A stretch of 64,000 bases of DNA from contig CANQOP010000005.1 of the NCBI GenBank assembly GCA_947625485.1, positions 25,829 through 89,828 on the forward strand. The letters are read 5' to 3'. Under the pieces are notes generated by a model. It did no database searches and was not told where the DNA came from. It saw nothing but the letters and a program-made list of their open reading frames with translations. A program made the translations under genes and the position numbers. Shown in pieces: positions 49,914 through 57,901 of this stretch (position 1 is the stretch's first letter; every line of letters starts with the position of its first letter). The stretch comes from an uncultured Clostridia bacterium. Lineage in GTDB: Bacteria; Bacillota; Clostridia; Oscillospirales; Acutalibacteraceae.

Positions 49914-52900
49914 ATGAAAACACAAATTAAACGAATGTCAAAACGTTCTCTTGCAGTAGTGCTCAGTATTTTGATGATTGTTTCAGCACTTGTTGTTGGC
50001 TATATTCCTACAGCTTATGCTGCGCTTACGACAGTCAAGATTGCTGGTTCATTTAATAGCTGGAGTGCAAAAACGTTGACTTTTAGCAATAATACAGCTA
50101 CCTATCAGGTGAATGCCGGCAAGGGTGTAACAATTTCTTTTAAATATTTACTCTCTGATAATGGCGGTAATACAGATATATGGAACGGTGTAAGCGATTC
50201 TTCGATAAGTTCTGATACTGAGTACGAACTCCAATGGAATGGTGGTAACGATATTAAATACACCACGAAATCAAATGGTAGTGGTATTGTTAACATTACT
50301 TTTAGAGCTGATAGTTCAAAAAGCAAAAACTATGTTAAAGTTACTGAGACAGCTGCTGAAACAAACTATTATGTATCCGGCGGTAAGCAACCTATCGGAA
50401 CTACTGTAGATCGGACTAAAGATTGGGTTGCAAATGAAGCAAGCCAGAAAATGACAAAGTCAGGTACAAATTATATTAAGACTTATTCTAGTGTACCTGC
50501 CGGCACTTATGAATTCCAAATTACTGATGGCTCTTGGGATCATGTTTATAAACACGGTAATTGCACTACTCAGTACACTGGAGATGCAGTAAATGCAGAA
50601 TCTTCTGGTAATGAAAATGTTCGATTTACTCTTTCAAGTACAGCTACTACCGTTACTATAACATTTACACCAACCAGTAAAATTGTTGTAAATGCAGTTG
50701 CCGCTGCAAAAAATGCGTATGTTTTTGGTGCTCTTGCTACCAGCGGCGATACTTGGACCTCAACTCTCCATACAATGACCTATGACAGCGGTCAAGGTGA
50801 ATATTATTATGATGTAACTCCTACCGCGAATAAAATATACTACTATCGTTTGAGATATGATACTACTTATTATAAGCCAACAGACAATTCTAATGATGTT
50901 AGTGCATTATCCAACACTGGAGTATCAACAGTAACGGCAAGTAATGACGGAGATGGTAAAGCGTTTTACTTTGGCGCTACAAAAGACTCTACCTATAGAA
51001 TTCATTTGAAACATTCGACGACTGGCACAGTCACTACTTGGGTAACCCTTGTCAGCTCAGGCGGCGGCGATGATGACAAGATTGAAACGGTCGACATCTA
51101 TCTAAAGAACGGTTCTTTGAGAACACATGAGTATTATGAAAATGCTGATCACTATTTTAACCGTTTCACGGATCTTGCTAACACAGATATTGTTTCTATC
51201 AAAGTCCCTGACGGAATTAATTGGAGTAGTACTAAATGGCATAAAGATTATTCCGAATTCGAAAGCACCTATGATTATGTGAAAGATGTTCCCGTCGGCT
51301 CAACAATAACATTTAAAACCACGCTTACCGGTACTGCTAGTAATAGCCTGGCTTTCTCCAAAAAGGCATTCAAAGAGACCCACTATGTAAGAGGATATTC
51401 TATTAACGGCACGACCTACGAGGTATATACACCGAGAGAGGACGGTGTATATACAATGACATGGACGGTTGAGTCTGTAAATACAGAAACTACCTTAGAC
51501 GGTAAGTCTATAGAAATTACTCCTGTATACTATTTAAAGGATACCTCCAACGTTAAGACTTTCTATATAGACGGTTACACTGATGATCTTCGTCAAACAG
51601 GCGGTAATACTCTCTATGTATATCCTTATTATAATAATACTGAAGACCGACTCAACGCGTTCGGCGGTTATCCGGGTCAGCCGATGCTCAACTGGGGTGG
51701 TAAATTCCAGGTTCAGATCCCTCTTACTTCTGACGGAACCTCAACGGGTCACGAGATTAAGGGTTTGACTATTCACAACGGTTACTTAGACGCTTTACAT
51801 CAAAGATTAGATACTAAATGCAAAGATCATCGTCAGACCTATGACTACGATAACTTCCAGAAAATTTATAAGGAAAAACTTAATTATAATAATAAAAAAT
51901 TGGATTCTATCTATTTCTGGTTTAAGTACAGGATCACACACGATAACTTTAATGATGGAGACAGTAATAAGGAAAACCTTGACCCTGCAAAGGACTATCA
52001 AGAAATTCCAATTAGTAATGTAGATAAATATAACACGCCTGAGGTTATTACTGACCATTACGACAGACAGGTTGACCTCTTGGGTAACCAAATAACCAGC
52101 GCTAATCTTTCAACTTATGATCCTAAAAAAGATGTGAACGGAAGTACTCTGAAGGGTAACGAGTTGCTTATTGTATCAACAGGCTACAAGAAAACCTATG
52201 TTGGTGAAAATTCTACGTTGTGGGCAATTTACACTCAGCCGACTAGAGGTAATTTCAAATTCCTCGGCTATATTACACCTTCCTTGCTTACTCTTAACAG
52301 TATTAGCGATGTAAATAAATACGAAAACGGTACAAGTATAGCACAGGGTCAGATGAGTTGGCCGACATTTATTAATACCTATAATGCTATTACTAAAACC
52401 TATAAAGGCAAGCCGGCGATTATGTCCTACGAGCGAGAAATTAAAAGCGGCGATGTCCTTCGTTCAGACGGCAGATGGTACTACACGATGGAAGGCGATT
52501 CTGTTGACGCAAATGTTAAGATTCAGTATGCTGACACTACGACAAAACCTGATATAGACAGTTCTGACTGGAAAGACGATACTTTTGATACAACCACACC
52601 TGGTTACAACAACAAGTACAATATCGGTTCTCATACAAAATGTTCGGCTTACTTTACCAATGAGGAACCCAAAAACCTTGTTGGTATGACCGAAGCTAAG
52701 GACATAACTACTGGTAATGACGATTATTTTACCTTCCAGGCTAAGTCGGCGGGTGACTGGATTTTTGCCGGCTGGGTTCGAGAGAGCGGCGGTGAGCTCT
52801 ATGATGTTACATCCACGAACGGATTAGGTAAATCAAGTATTACCTCTGACGATACCTATATAGCTCGCTTTATTAAGGCGCAGACAGGTACTCTTGTTAT

Positions 52901-54740
52901 TTCCCATAATATCGGACATGACGACAAGTCTTATAAAGGTACAGGCACAAGTGACCTTAAGGTTGAAATATTAAATGATACTAACAGCCAACCAGTTAAA
53001 ACTTATAATGTTACAGATGGCTCAGATGTCAATATTTCACAGTATATGCATACTAAGTATGCTTCATATACAATCCGTGTTACCCTGACAACAACACCTG
53101 ATACAGACTGTGCAATTGCAAAAAGAACATGCAACAGCACTAACTCCTTGTTTAGTACTTCGAGTACAGCTAATACTGTTACTAAAACATTTACAGTTCA
53201 ACAGGTTTTACAATCAAATGTAACATCACTTCGCTATATCACATATCTTACAAGAACTGAATACACCTACAATTATGAAATAAAATATAATTATGTGAGT
53301 CGTTTCTTCGGTAATCAGTCCTATACCTTTACAGGTACGGTAGAAGACTCTATAGGTGTATTCACAGGCTCAAAATCTTCTGCAACACTTACCGACAGCT
53401 TTATTAAGAGTAGCACACCTTTTGAGAAAAACTTTAGTGAAACTATTAAATGGAACTATACGACAAATAAGGTTGGCGATGCTAATGCAATGACGAAGAG
53501 TTGCACAGGTTCTGGTACAACTTACACTCTTAAAGCAGAAGTTTACGCGTCAAGTGAGAAAAATACTAATGATTTGAGAGCGGAGTTTGTTCTTCCGTAT
53601 AAGTACAACGCCGATACGGTCAATGATGGTGAGCGTATATACGGAAACAAGAAACCAGTAGCCCTTCCGGTATATGACGGGGATGAAAAAACAGCTGAAT
53701 CCGAAATTGCTTTCGACGAAAATTCTTACGAATCTTTCACTCTTAGATCGAGCTTTGGAGGTCTCTTCCAGTATGATAACTCGACTGGAGTAGGCTCTGA
53801 AGACAAAACAACCGATGATTATAAGCTTGTAGAAGCTGCCCCGTATGTTCTTAAAGATGTAAAATTTCACTATGATTCTCAAAAGAGGGTTGACGGAATT
53901 GAAAAAGGAGAGTATAATAAGAAGTACTTTACACGTTGGGATATTTATTCTTCAAACGGAAAGTATATAACAAGTAGTTTCTATCCGCATTTCAATTACT
54001 GCGCTTATGAAAGTTATAAAATTATTCCGATTTATGAAAAGGATAATCCGGGCGATTTACCTACAGTTTATACCGGTGATGGTAGTGATCCGAGCGTAAA
54101 GAGTCCTGCTGTAAACAGAAATGAAGATATTTCTGCGTCAGTAAGCTACCTCGGTGCTACCCGTAACCAGTGGAATAACGGCGGTAGCGGTACTTATCAG
54201 TCCACGACAGGTATGATCGATGCAACAACAGTGGGTGACAAGATTTTCGCCGACTTTGCACTAGCTTTCAACTATAAAGGGGAGAATATCAATAAGATTC
54301 CAACTTCAGAGGCTGATATTAAGTATGGAATGATTATTGAAAAACTCAAAAAGTTAGATGATGATAGTGGTGAAAAGATTACCGATGCATCGTATTATGC
54401 GGAAGAGTTTAATCAAGATGGTAAGTATAGTCTCTCATCAATTACTGATTATGTTAAGAATAAGGTAAATGGAAATTCAGCAACAAGACCGACTGGTTCA
54501 AGCGGTGCTCTTTTCTGTAGTATCGGTGATAATAATTCTTCGCATGCTCTAAGTAATATGAACAGACTCCAGTATTTCTATACTTTTACAAGCGCTAATA
54601 ATAACGGTGATGTTGATGATGATGAGTACGTATATCGTGCTTCTTCATATATTTATGTAGATAGTAAAGATGGTACAGAGGCTAAAATATCAGTTTCAGC
54701 TCCTGTGTACTTTACATTCTACGAGACAGCTAAGTCCTGA
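49914..54740 (+). CDS. Large secreted protein with CBM48/SusE-like beta-sandwich modules
   Basis: The 1608-aa product begins behind CGGAGGT and has a clear signal peptide (KTQIKRMSKRSLAVVLSIL core, cleavage AYA-AL near residue 36). The first 350 residues contain three glucan-binding-like beta sandwiches (VKIAGSFNSWSA; VPAGTYEFQITDGSW; KNAYVFGALATSGDTW and YYYDVTPTANKIYYYRLRY). The remainder is strand-rich, Thr/Ser/Asn-rich and not assigned. There is no transmembrane anchor, LPXTG or dockerin. Codons appear more AT-rich than in the housekeeping genes, hinting at separate origin or relaxed selection. It has a 5' leader of unusual length and is followed after 24 bp by a 53-aa peptide gene, probably co-transcribed. 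Confidence 0.8.
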   Translation: MKTQIKRMSKRSLAVVLSILMIVSALVVGYIPTAYAALTTVKIAGSFNSWSAKTLTFSNNTATYQVNAGKGVTISFKYLLSDNGGNTDIWNGVSDSSISSDTEYELQWNGGNDIKYTTKSNGSGIVNITFRADSSKSKNYVKVTETAAETNYYVSGGKQPIGTTVDRTKDWVANEASQKMTKSGTNYIKTYSSVPAGTYEFQITDGSWDHVYKHGNCTTQYTGDAVNAESSGNENVRFTLSSTATTVTITFTPTSKIVVNAVAAAKNAYVFGALATSGDTWTSTLHTMTYDSGQGEYYYDVTPTANKIYYYRLRYDTTYYKPTDNSNDVSALSNTGVSTVTASNDGDGKAFYFGATKDSTYRIHLKHSTTGTVTTWVTLVSSGGGDDDKIETVDIYLKNGSLRTHEYYENADHYFNRFTDLANTDIVSIKVPDGINWSSTKWHKDYSEFESTYDYVKDVPVGSTITFKTTLTGTASNSLAFSKKAFKETHYVRGYSINGTTYEVYTPREDGVYTMTWTVESVNTETTLDGKSIEITPVYYLKDTSNVKTFYIDGYTDDLRQTGGNTLYVYPYYNNTEDRLNAFGGYPGQPMLNWGGKFQVQIPLTSDGTSTGHEIKGLTIHNGYLDALHQRLDTKCKDHRQTYDYDNFQKIYKEKLNYNNKKLDSIYFWFKYRITHDNFNDGDSNKENLDPAKDYQEIPISNVDKYNTPEVITDHYDRQVDLLGNQITSANLSTYDPKKDVNGSTLKGNELLIVSTGYKKTYVGENSTLWAIYTQPTRGNFKFLGYITPSLLTLNSISDVNKYENGTSIAQGQMSWPTFINTYNAITKTYKGKPAIMSYEREIKSGDVLRSDGRWYYTMEGDSVDANVKIQYADTTTKPDIDSSDWKDDTFDTTTPGYNNKYNIGSHTKCSAYFTNEEPKNLVGMTEAKDITTGNDDYFTFQAKSAGDWIFAGWVRESGGELYDVTSTNGLGKSSITSDDTYIARFIKAQTGTLVISHNIGHDDKSYKGTGTSDLKVEILNDTNSQPVKTYNVTDGSDVNISQYMHTKYASYTIRVTLTTTPDTDCAIAKRTCNSTNSLFSTSSTANTVTKTFTVQQVLQSNVTSLRYITYLTRTEYTYNYEIKYNYVSRFFGNQSYTFTGTVEDSIGVFTGSKSSATLTDSFIKSSTPFEKNFSETIKWNYTTNKVGDANAMTKSCTGSGTTYTLKAEVYASSEKNTNDLRAEFVLPYKYNADTVNDGERIYGNKKPVALPVYDGDEKTAESEIAFDENSYESFTLRSSFGGLFQYDNSTGVGSEDKTTDDYKLVEAAPYVLKDVKFHYDSQKRVDGIEKGEYNKKYFTRWDIYSSNGKYITSSFYPHFNYCAYESYKIIPIYEKDNPGDLPTVYTGDGSDPSVKSPAVNRNEDISASVSYLGATRNQWNNGGSGTYQSTTGMIDATTVGDKIFADFALAFNYKGENINKIPTSEADIKYGMIIEKLKKLDDDSGEKITDASYYAEEFNQDGKYSLSSITDYVKNKVNGNSATRPTGSSGALFCSIGDNNSSHALSNMNRLQYFYTFTSANNNGDVDDDEYVYRASSYIYVDSKDGTEAKISVSAPVYFTFYETAKS

Positions 54741-54764
54741 ATTAGAAAAGGAGGGTATTAAAAA

Positions 54765-54926
54765 TTGAGAAAATCTTATGTTTCTCCTGAGTTTGAGTTT
54801 TTGGAAATAGAGATTTCCGATCCTATTTGCACTAGTCCCGTTGAGGTTCCTTCTTCAACAGGTAACTGGGGTAGTGGTTCGGATACATGGGATGACCCTA
54901 ATAAACCAGACGGTCCAAGTTTTTAA
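54765..54926 (+). CDS. 53-aa peptide, candidate RiPP-like precursor
   Basis: TTG start with GGAGGG nine bases upstream; 53 codons and a TAA stop. The N-terminal half (RKSYVSPEFEFLEIEISDP) is a charged, strand-forming leader-like segment. It is followed by ICTSPVEVPSS and a C-terminal part rich in Gly, Ser, Asp, Trp and Pro (GNWGSGSDTWDDPNKPDG). It has no signal peptide and one cysteine. The start codon, ribosome binding site and uninterrupted position between two secreted-protein genes support expression. A leader that forms an extra beta strand is what PqqD-type recognition elements bind, and such a gene lies 2.3 kb downstream. Function as precursor is inference. Confidence 0.6.
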   Translation: MRKSYVSPEFEFLEIEISDPICTSPVEVPSSTGNWGSGSDTWDDPNKPDGPSF

Positions 54927-54950
54927 CAACCCGCCAAATTAAAAATTGTG

Positions 54951-54978
54951 ATACAGGCAGTCCTTGAACTGCCTGTAT
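54951..54978 (+). terminator. Hairpin between the 53-aa peptide and the first LRR-dockerin gene
   Basis: A perfect 11-bp stem ATACAGGCAGT / ACTGCCTGTAT with a 6-nt loop, but no T-tract. It may attenuate rather than stop transcription, letting the peptide be expressed above the downstream gene. Confidence 0.5.
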
Positions 54979-55002
54979 TACTATAAGAAAAGATGTGGTA
55001 TT

Positions 55003-55890
55003 ATGCTAAAACTCAAAAACAAATTACTTTCTGTAATTATTATTGCCGCTCTTTTAACCTTTATGTCAGCATTTCCGTCAAATGCGTTAGTCCTTTATAC
55101 AGATGGTTCGTTTACATTCGCGGATATTGACTCTAATAGCGTTGCTCTATATTCTTATGACAACAGTTCTCCGACACTTATCATTCCCAAGGAGTTTAAC
55201 AAAAGGTACGTAAGATCTATTTATGATTATGCTTTTGAAAACAATACCATCATTACGAAATTGGATTTTTCGGAAAATTCACAATGGCTCTATACTATCG
55301 GAACATCTTCTTTTGCAGGGTGTGAAAATTTATCAGGAGAGCTTGTATTGCCCTCGTCTATAGATACTATTGGAAATTCTGCTTTTCAAGGATGCTCCAA
55401 AATATCTGTCGCAAGGATTAATGCTAATGTTTACGATATTCCATCGCAGTGTTTTAACAGATGCACAGGCTTGAAATCGGTATACCTTCCCATAACCGCA
55501 CGTAATGTTGATAGGCTTTCTTTTGCAAATTGTACGAATCTTGAGGATGTATATTTTCCAGAATCTGTTTCTTCAATAAACGAATCAGCTTTCTTAAATT
55601 CTGATAAAGTTGTTTTTCATTGTTTCTATGATTCATATTCCTATAATTACGCAAAGCAGAATAACATTCCTTATGAGCTTTTAGACAGTTACTCTCTTGG
55701 CGACGCTAACTGCGACGGTAACGTAGACATTATTGATGTTACCCGTATTCAGAAGTACAGAGCTGAAATTATTGATTTAAATGATCTTGAACTAAAAAAT
55801 GCTGATGTGAACGGTGACGGCGAGGTAACGATTCGTGACGCAACATTGATTCAGATGTACTGCGCGGGTAAGATAACAAAATTTAATTAA
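55003..55890 (+). CDS. Secreted BspA-type LRR protein with C-terminal dockerin
   Basis: The 295-aa product has a signal peptide (KLKNKLLSVIIIAALLTFMSA, cleaved near SNA-L), four to five BspA-type leucine-rich repeats (SSFAGCENLSGELVLPSSIDTIG in two parts, FQGCSKISVARINAN, FANCTNLEDVYFPESV) and a 64-aa type I dockerin (residues 232-295) with both calcium loops, DANCDGNVDIID and DVNGDGEVTIRD. Dockerins bind cohesins on scaffoldins; LRR parts bind proteins or matrix. The start was set at MLKLKNK (GTGGT upstream). No promoter of its own was seen. Confidence 0.85.
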   Translation: MLKLKNKLLSVIIIAALLTFMSAFPSNALVLYTDGSFTFADIDSNSVALYSYDNSSPTLIIPKEFNKRYVRSIYDYAFENNTIITKLDFSENSQWLYTIGTSSFAGCENLSGELVLPSSIDTIGNSAFQGCSKISVARINANVYDIPSQCFNRCTGLKSVYLPITARNVDRLSFANCTNLEDVYFPESVSSINESAFLNSDKVVFHCFYDSYSYNYAKQNNIPYELLDSYSLGDANCDGNVDIIDVTRIQKYRAEIIDLNDLELKNADVNGDGEVTIRDATLIQMYCAGKITKFN

Positions 55891-55901
55891 TTTGAATATG
55901 G

Positions 55902-55926
55902 AAAAGCAGCCTTCGGGCTGCTTTTT
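55902..55926 (+). terminator. Terminator after the first LRR-dockerin gene
   Basis: AAAAGCAGCC / GGGCTGCTTTT stem with TTC loop and T-tract, 12 bp after the stop. Confidence 0.92.
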
Positions 55927-55928
55927 GC

Positions 55929-55957
55929 TTGACTATTTGTTTTATGGGGATTATAAT
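55929..55957 (+). promoter_or_regulatory. Near-perfect promoter of the second LRR-dockerin gene
   Basis: TTGACT - 17 bp - TATAAT, starting directly after the preceding terminator; leader of about 70 nt. Confidence 0.9.
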
Positions 55958-56033
55958 TATATTGTATTAATATTGTATTAGAAAATTTGTATTTATTTTC
56001 GTCGTTTTGCATTAGAAAACGGGAGGTTTTTCT

Positions 56034-57107
56034 ATGAAAATTTCCAAATTTATTTCGTTTTTACTTGTGATATTTATATTTACCGCGGCGGTAGTACCTG
56101 CGTCGGCGGCTACGTTTGTTGAGGAAGGCGATTATAAATATGAAATCGTGAGCGGCGGATATATGCTTTACAGCTACAGCGGAAACGATACCTCGCCGAC
56201 CCTGCCTGCTACATTGTATGGAAAGCCTGTTTTTGGTATCAGCGACGACTGCTTTTCGGGCTCCTCTGTAAAGTCCGTGAAAATCCCCGAGGGATATACG
56301 AGCGTTGGTCAGCGCGCTTTTTTTAATTCAGAGCTTACCGGCGTGACGATTCCGTCAACTGTCACGTCAATCGGGATTATGGCTTTCAGCGGCTGTTCTG
56401 CTTTGTCGGACGTAAGAATATCTGACGACTGCTCCCTGACAGCTATTTCCTACGCCTCGTTCCAGGGGTGTTCATCACTAAAGTCATTTGAAATTCCGGG
56501 CAATATCGAGACGATTTCCGGAAGTGCTTTTTCAGGAGCAGGACTTACTTCGATTGTTATTCCCGATACGGTGACCGCGATAGGCGAGTATGCATTTTCG
56601 GGATGTGCCGGATTGGAAACGGTTGAATTATCAAAATCTATTGTTTCTCTTCCGAGATATGTTTTTTCGGATTGCGTATCACTTAAAAATATAGAAATTC
56701 CGAATAGCGTGACCTCGATAGGCGACTGCGCGTTTAAAAACTGCATTTCTTTGACCGAACTTTTCCTCTCCGACAACATAACGTCGATAGGTAAAAATTG
56801 CTTTTACCCGATGTCAGATAACGGGACAATAAAGTTGTATTGCTTTAAAAATTCTTATGCTGACGAATATTGCAATGAGAATAATATTGAGGCAATCACC
56901 GAGGAAAAAATGCTCGGCGATGTTGACGGAAACAGAGAAGTAAATATTCTTGATGTGACTCTCATTCAGAAGTACCGCGTCGGCACATATAAGATTGAGA
57001 GGCAGAAAGAAATTTTGCTTTCGGATGTCAACCGCGATGGTGAAATCACTATTCGGGACGCCACATTGATTCAGATGTATATATCAAATAAAATCACAGA
57101 GTTTTAG
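56034..57107 (+). CDS. Secreted BspA-type LRR protein with C-terminal dockerin
   Basis: The 357-aa product starts behind GGGAGG and has a signal peptide (KISKFISFLLVIFIFTAAV, cleavage near ASA-A), about seven BspA-type LRR units (for example AFFNSELTGVTIPSTVTSIG, AFSGCAGLETVELSKSIVSL and AFKNCISLTELFLSDNITSI) and a dockerin at 294-357. The first calcium loop (DVDGNREVNILD) is degenerate, with NR replacing the usual acidic or Asn ligands; the second (DVNRDGEITIRD) is intact. It is a paralogue of the upstream gene with the same C-terminus and matching terminators, suggesting duplication. Confidence 0.88.
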   Translation: MKISKFISFLLVIFIFTAAVVPASAATFVEEGDYKYEIVSGGYMLYSYSGNDTSPTLPATLYGKPVFGISDDCFSGSSVKSVKIPEGYTSVGQRAFFNSELTGVTIPSTVTSIGIMAFSGCSALSDVRISDDCSLTAISYASFQGCSSLKSFEIPGNIETISGSAFSGAGLTSIVIPDTVTAIGEYAFSGCAGLETVELSKSIVSLPRYVFSDCVSLKNIEIPNSVTSIGDCAFKNCISLTELFLSDNITSIGKNCFYPMSDNGTIKLYCFKNSYADEYCNENNIEAITEEKMLGDVDGNREVNILDVTLIQKYRVGTYKIERQKEILLSDVNRDGEITIRDATLIQMYISNKITEF

Positions 57108-57115
57108 TACAAACA

Positions 57116-57146
57116 GGAAAAGCAGCCGTCTAGGTTGCTTTTTTTC
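57116..57146 (+). terminator. Terminator after the second LRR-dockerin gene
   Basis: AAAAGCAGCC / GGTTGCTTTT stem with 5-nt loop and a long T-tract; nearly the same hairpin as at 55902. Confidence 0.88.
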
Positions 57147-57163
57147 TTTATGTGATATATAAT
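57135..57163 (+). promoter_or_regulatory. Promoter of the pqqD-peptidase-ABC-nucleotidyltransferase operon
   Basis: TTGCTT - 17 bp - TATAAT; the -35 lies in the terminator arm of the preceding gene. The -10 is perfect and the -35 matches half of consensus. Confidence 0.5.
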
Positions 57164-57193
57164 TAAAATGATAATTTGTGAGAGGTAATTGCT

Positions 57194-57457
57194 ATGAAAA
57201 TAAAAGAGGATTTTTTACTAAGGAAAATTTCTGACGCATACGTTGTAGTTCCGGTCGGCTCGGCCGTAGTCGATTTTAGCGGACTCGTGAACCTCAACGA
57301 AAGCGGCGCAATCCTTTTTAAAAAATTGCAGAAGGGCGCCGAGGAGGACGACCTGGTTGAGGAGCTTCTTAACGAATATGATGTGAGCGAGGAAATTGCA
57401 CGCGCGGACGTAAGAAAGTTCATCGAAAAGGTAAAGGAAGCTGATATTCTTGAATAA
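57194..57457 (+). CDS. PqqD family protein (RiPP recognition element)
   Basis: The 87-aa protein has the PqqD winged-helix layout: strands YVVVPVGSAVVDFSGLVNLNESG, a short helix AILFKKLQ, and two further helices with acidic faces (EEDDLVEELLNEYDVSEEIARADVRKFIEKVKEA). PqqD-like proteins bind leader peptides of ribosomally made natural products and deliver them to modifying enzymes. The start follows AGAGGTAA. It overlaps the next gene by 8 bp. Confidence 0.85.
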   Translation: MKIKEDFLLRKISDAYVVVPVGSAVVDFSGLVNLNESGAILFKKLQKGAEEDDLVEELLNEYDVSEEIARADVRKFIEKVKEADILE

Positions 57458-57890
57458 AAGAATTGACCTTAAAGAGCTTGTTCCGATTATGCAGGAGCAG
57501 CTTAACGCGGGTAAAACGGTTTCGTTTGTACCGCGCGGCAACAGTATGCGCCCTTTGCTGAGTGACGGCGAGGATATGGTCGTGCTTAGAAAGCACGACG
57601 GCAGACTCCATTTATTTGATATGCCTCTATATTACCGCAGGGAGACAGATAAGTATGTTCTGCATAGGGTTGTCGGGTTTCGCAAGGACGGTACTTACGT
57701 TATGCTTGGCGACAATAATGCTCAGCGCGAGTACGGAATTTGTGACGACGACGTTGTCGGAGTGGTAACTTCTTTTTACCATAAAGGCAGAATGTTCAGT
57801 ACAAATCACCCTTTATATCGGTTGTACTGCAACATTTGGTATTACACGCGTCCGTTAAGGAAATTAATTTCTAAGGTAAGGCGAAAGTAG
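57450..57890 (+). CDS. S24/S26 family peptidase-like protein
   Basis: The 146-aa product has the signal-peptidase fold motifs: FVPRGNSMRPLL with nucleophile-type S32, MVVLRKHD, VLHRVVG with H72 in the place of the usual lysine, and YVMLGDNN. A Ser-His arrangement occurs in SipW/eukaryotic-type signal peptidases. It lacks an N-terminal membrane helix; only a weak C-terminal hydrophobic stretch (LYRLYCNIWYYTRPL) could contact the membrane. In this operon a leader-removing role is plausible. The start is TTG, eight bases inside the pqqD gene, with AAGGAAG upstream, so it is coupled to PqqD. Confidence 0.8.
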   Translation: MNKRIDLKELVPIMQEQLNAGKTVSFVPRGNSMRPLLSDGEDMVVLRKHDGRLHLFDMPLYYRRETDKYVLHRVVGFRKDGTYVMLGDNNAQREYGICDDDVVGVVTSFYHKGRMFSTNHPLYRLYCNIWYYTRPLRKLISKVRRK

Positions 57891-57901
57891 CAGGGATAGT
57901 T

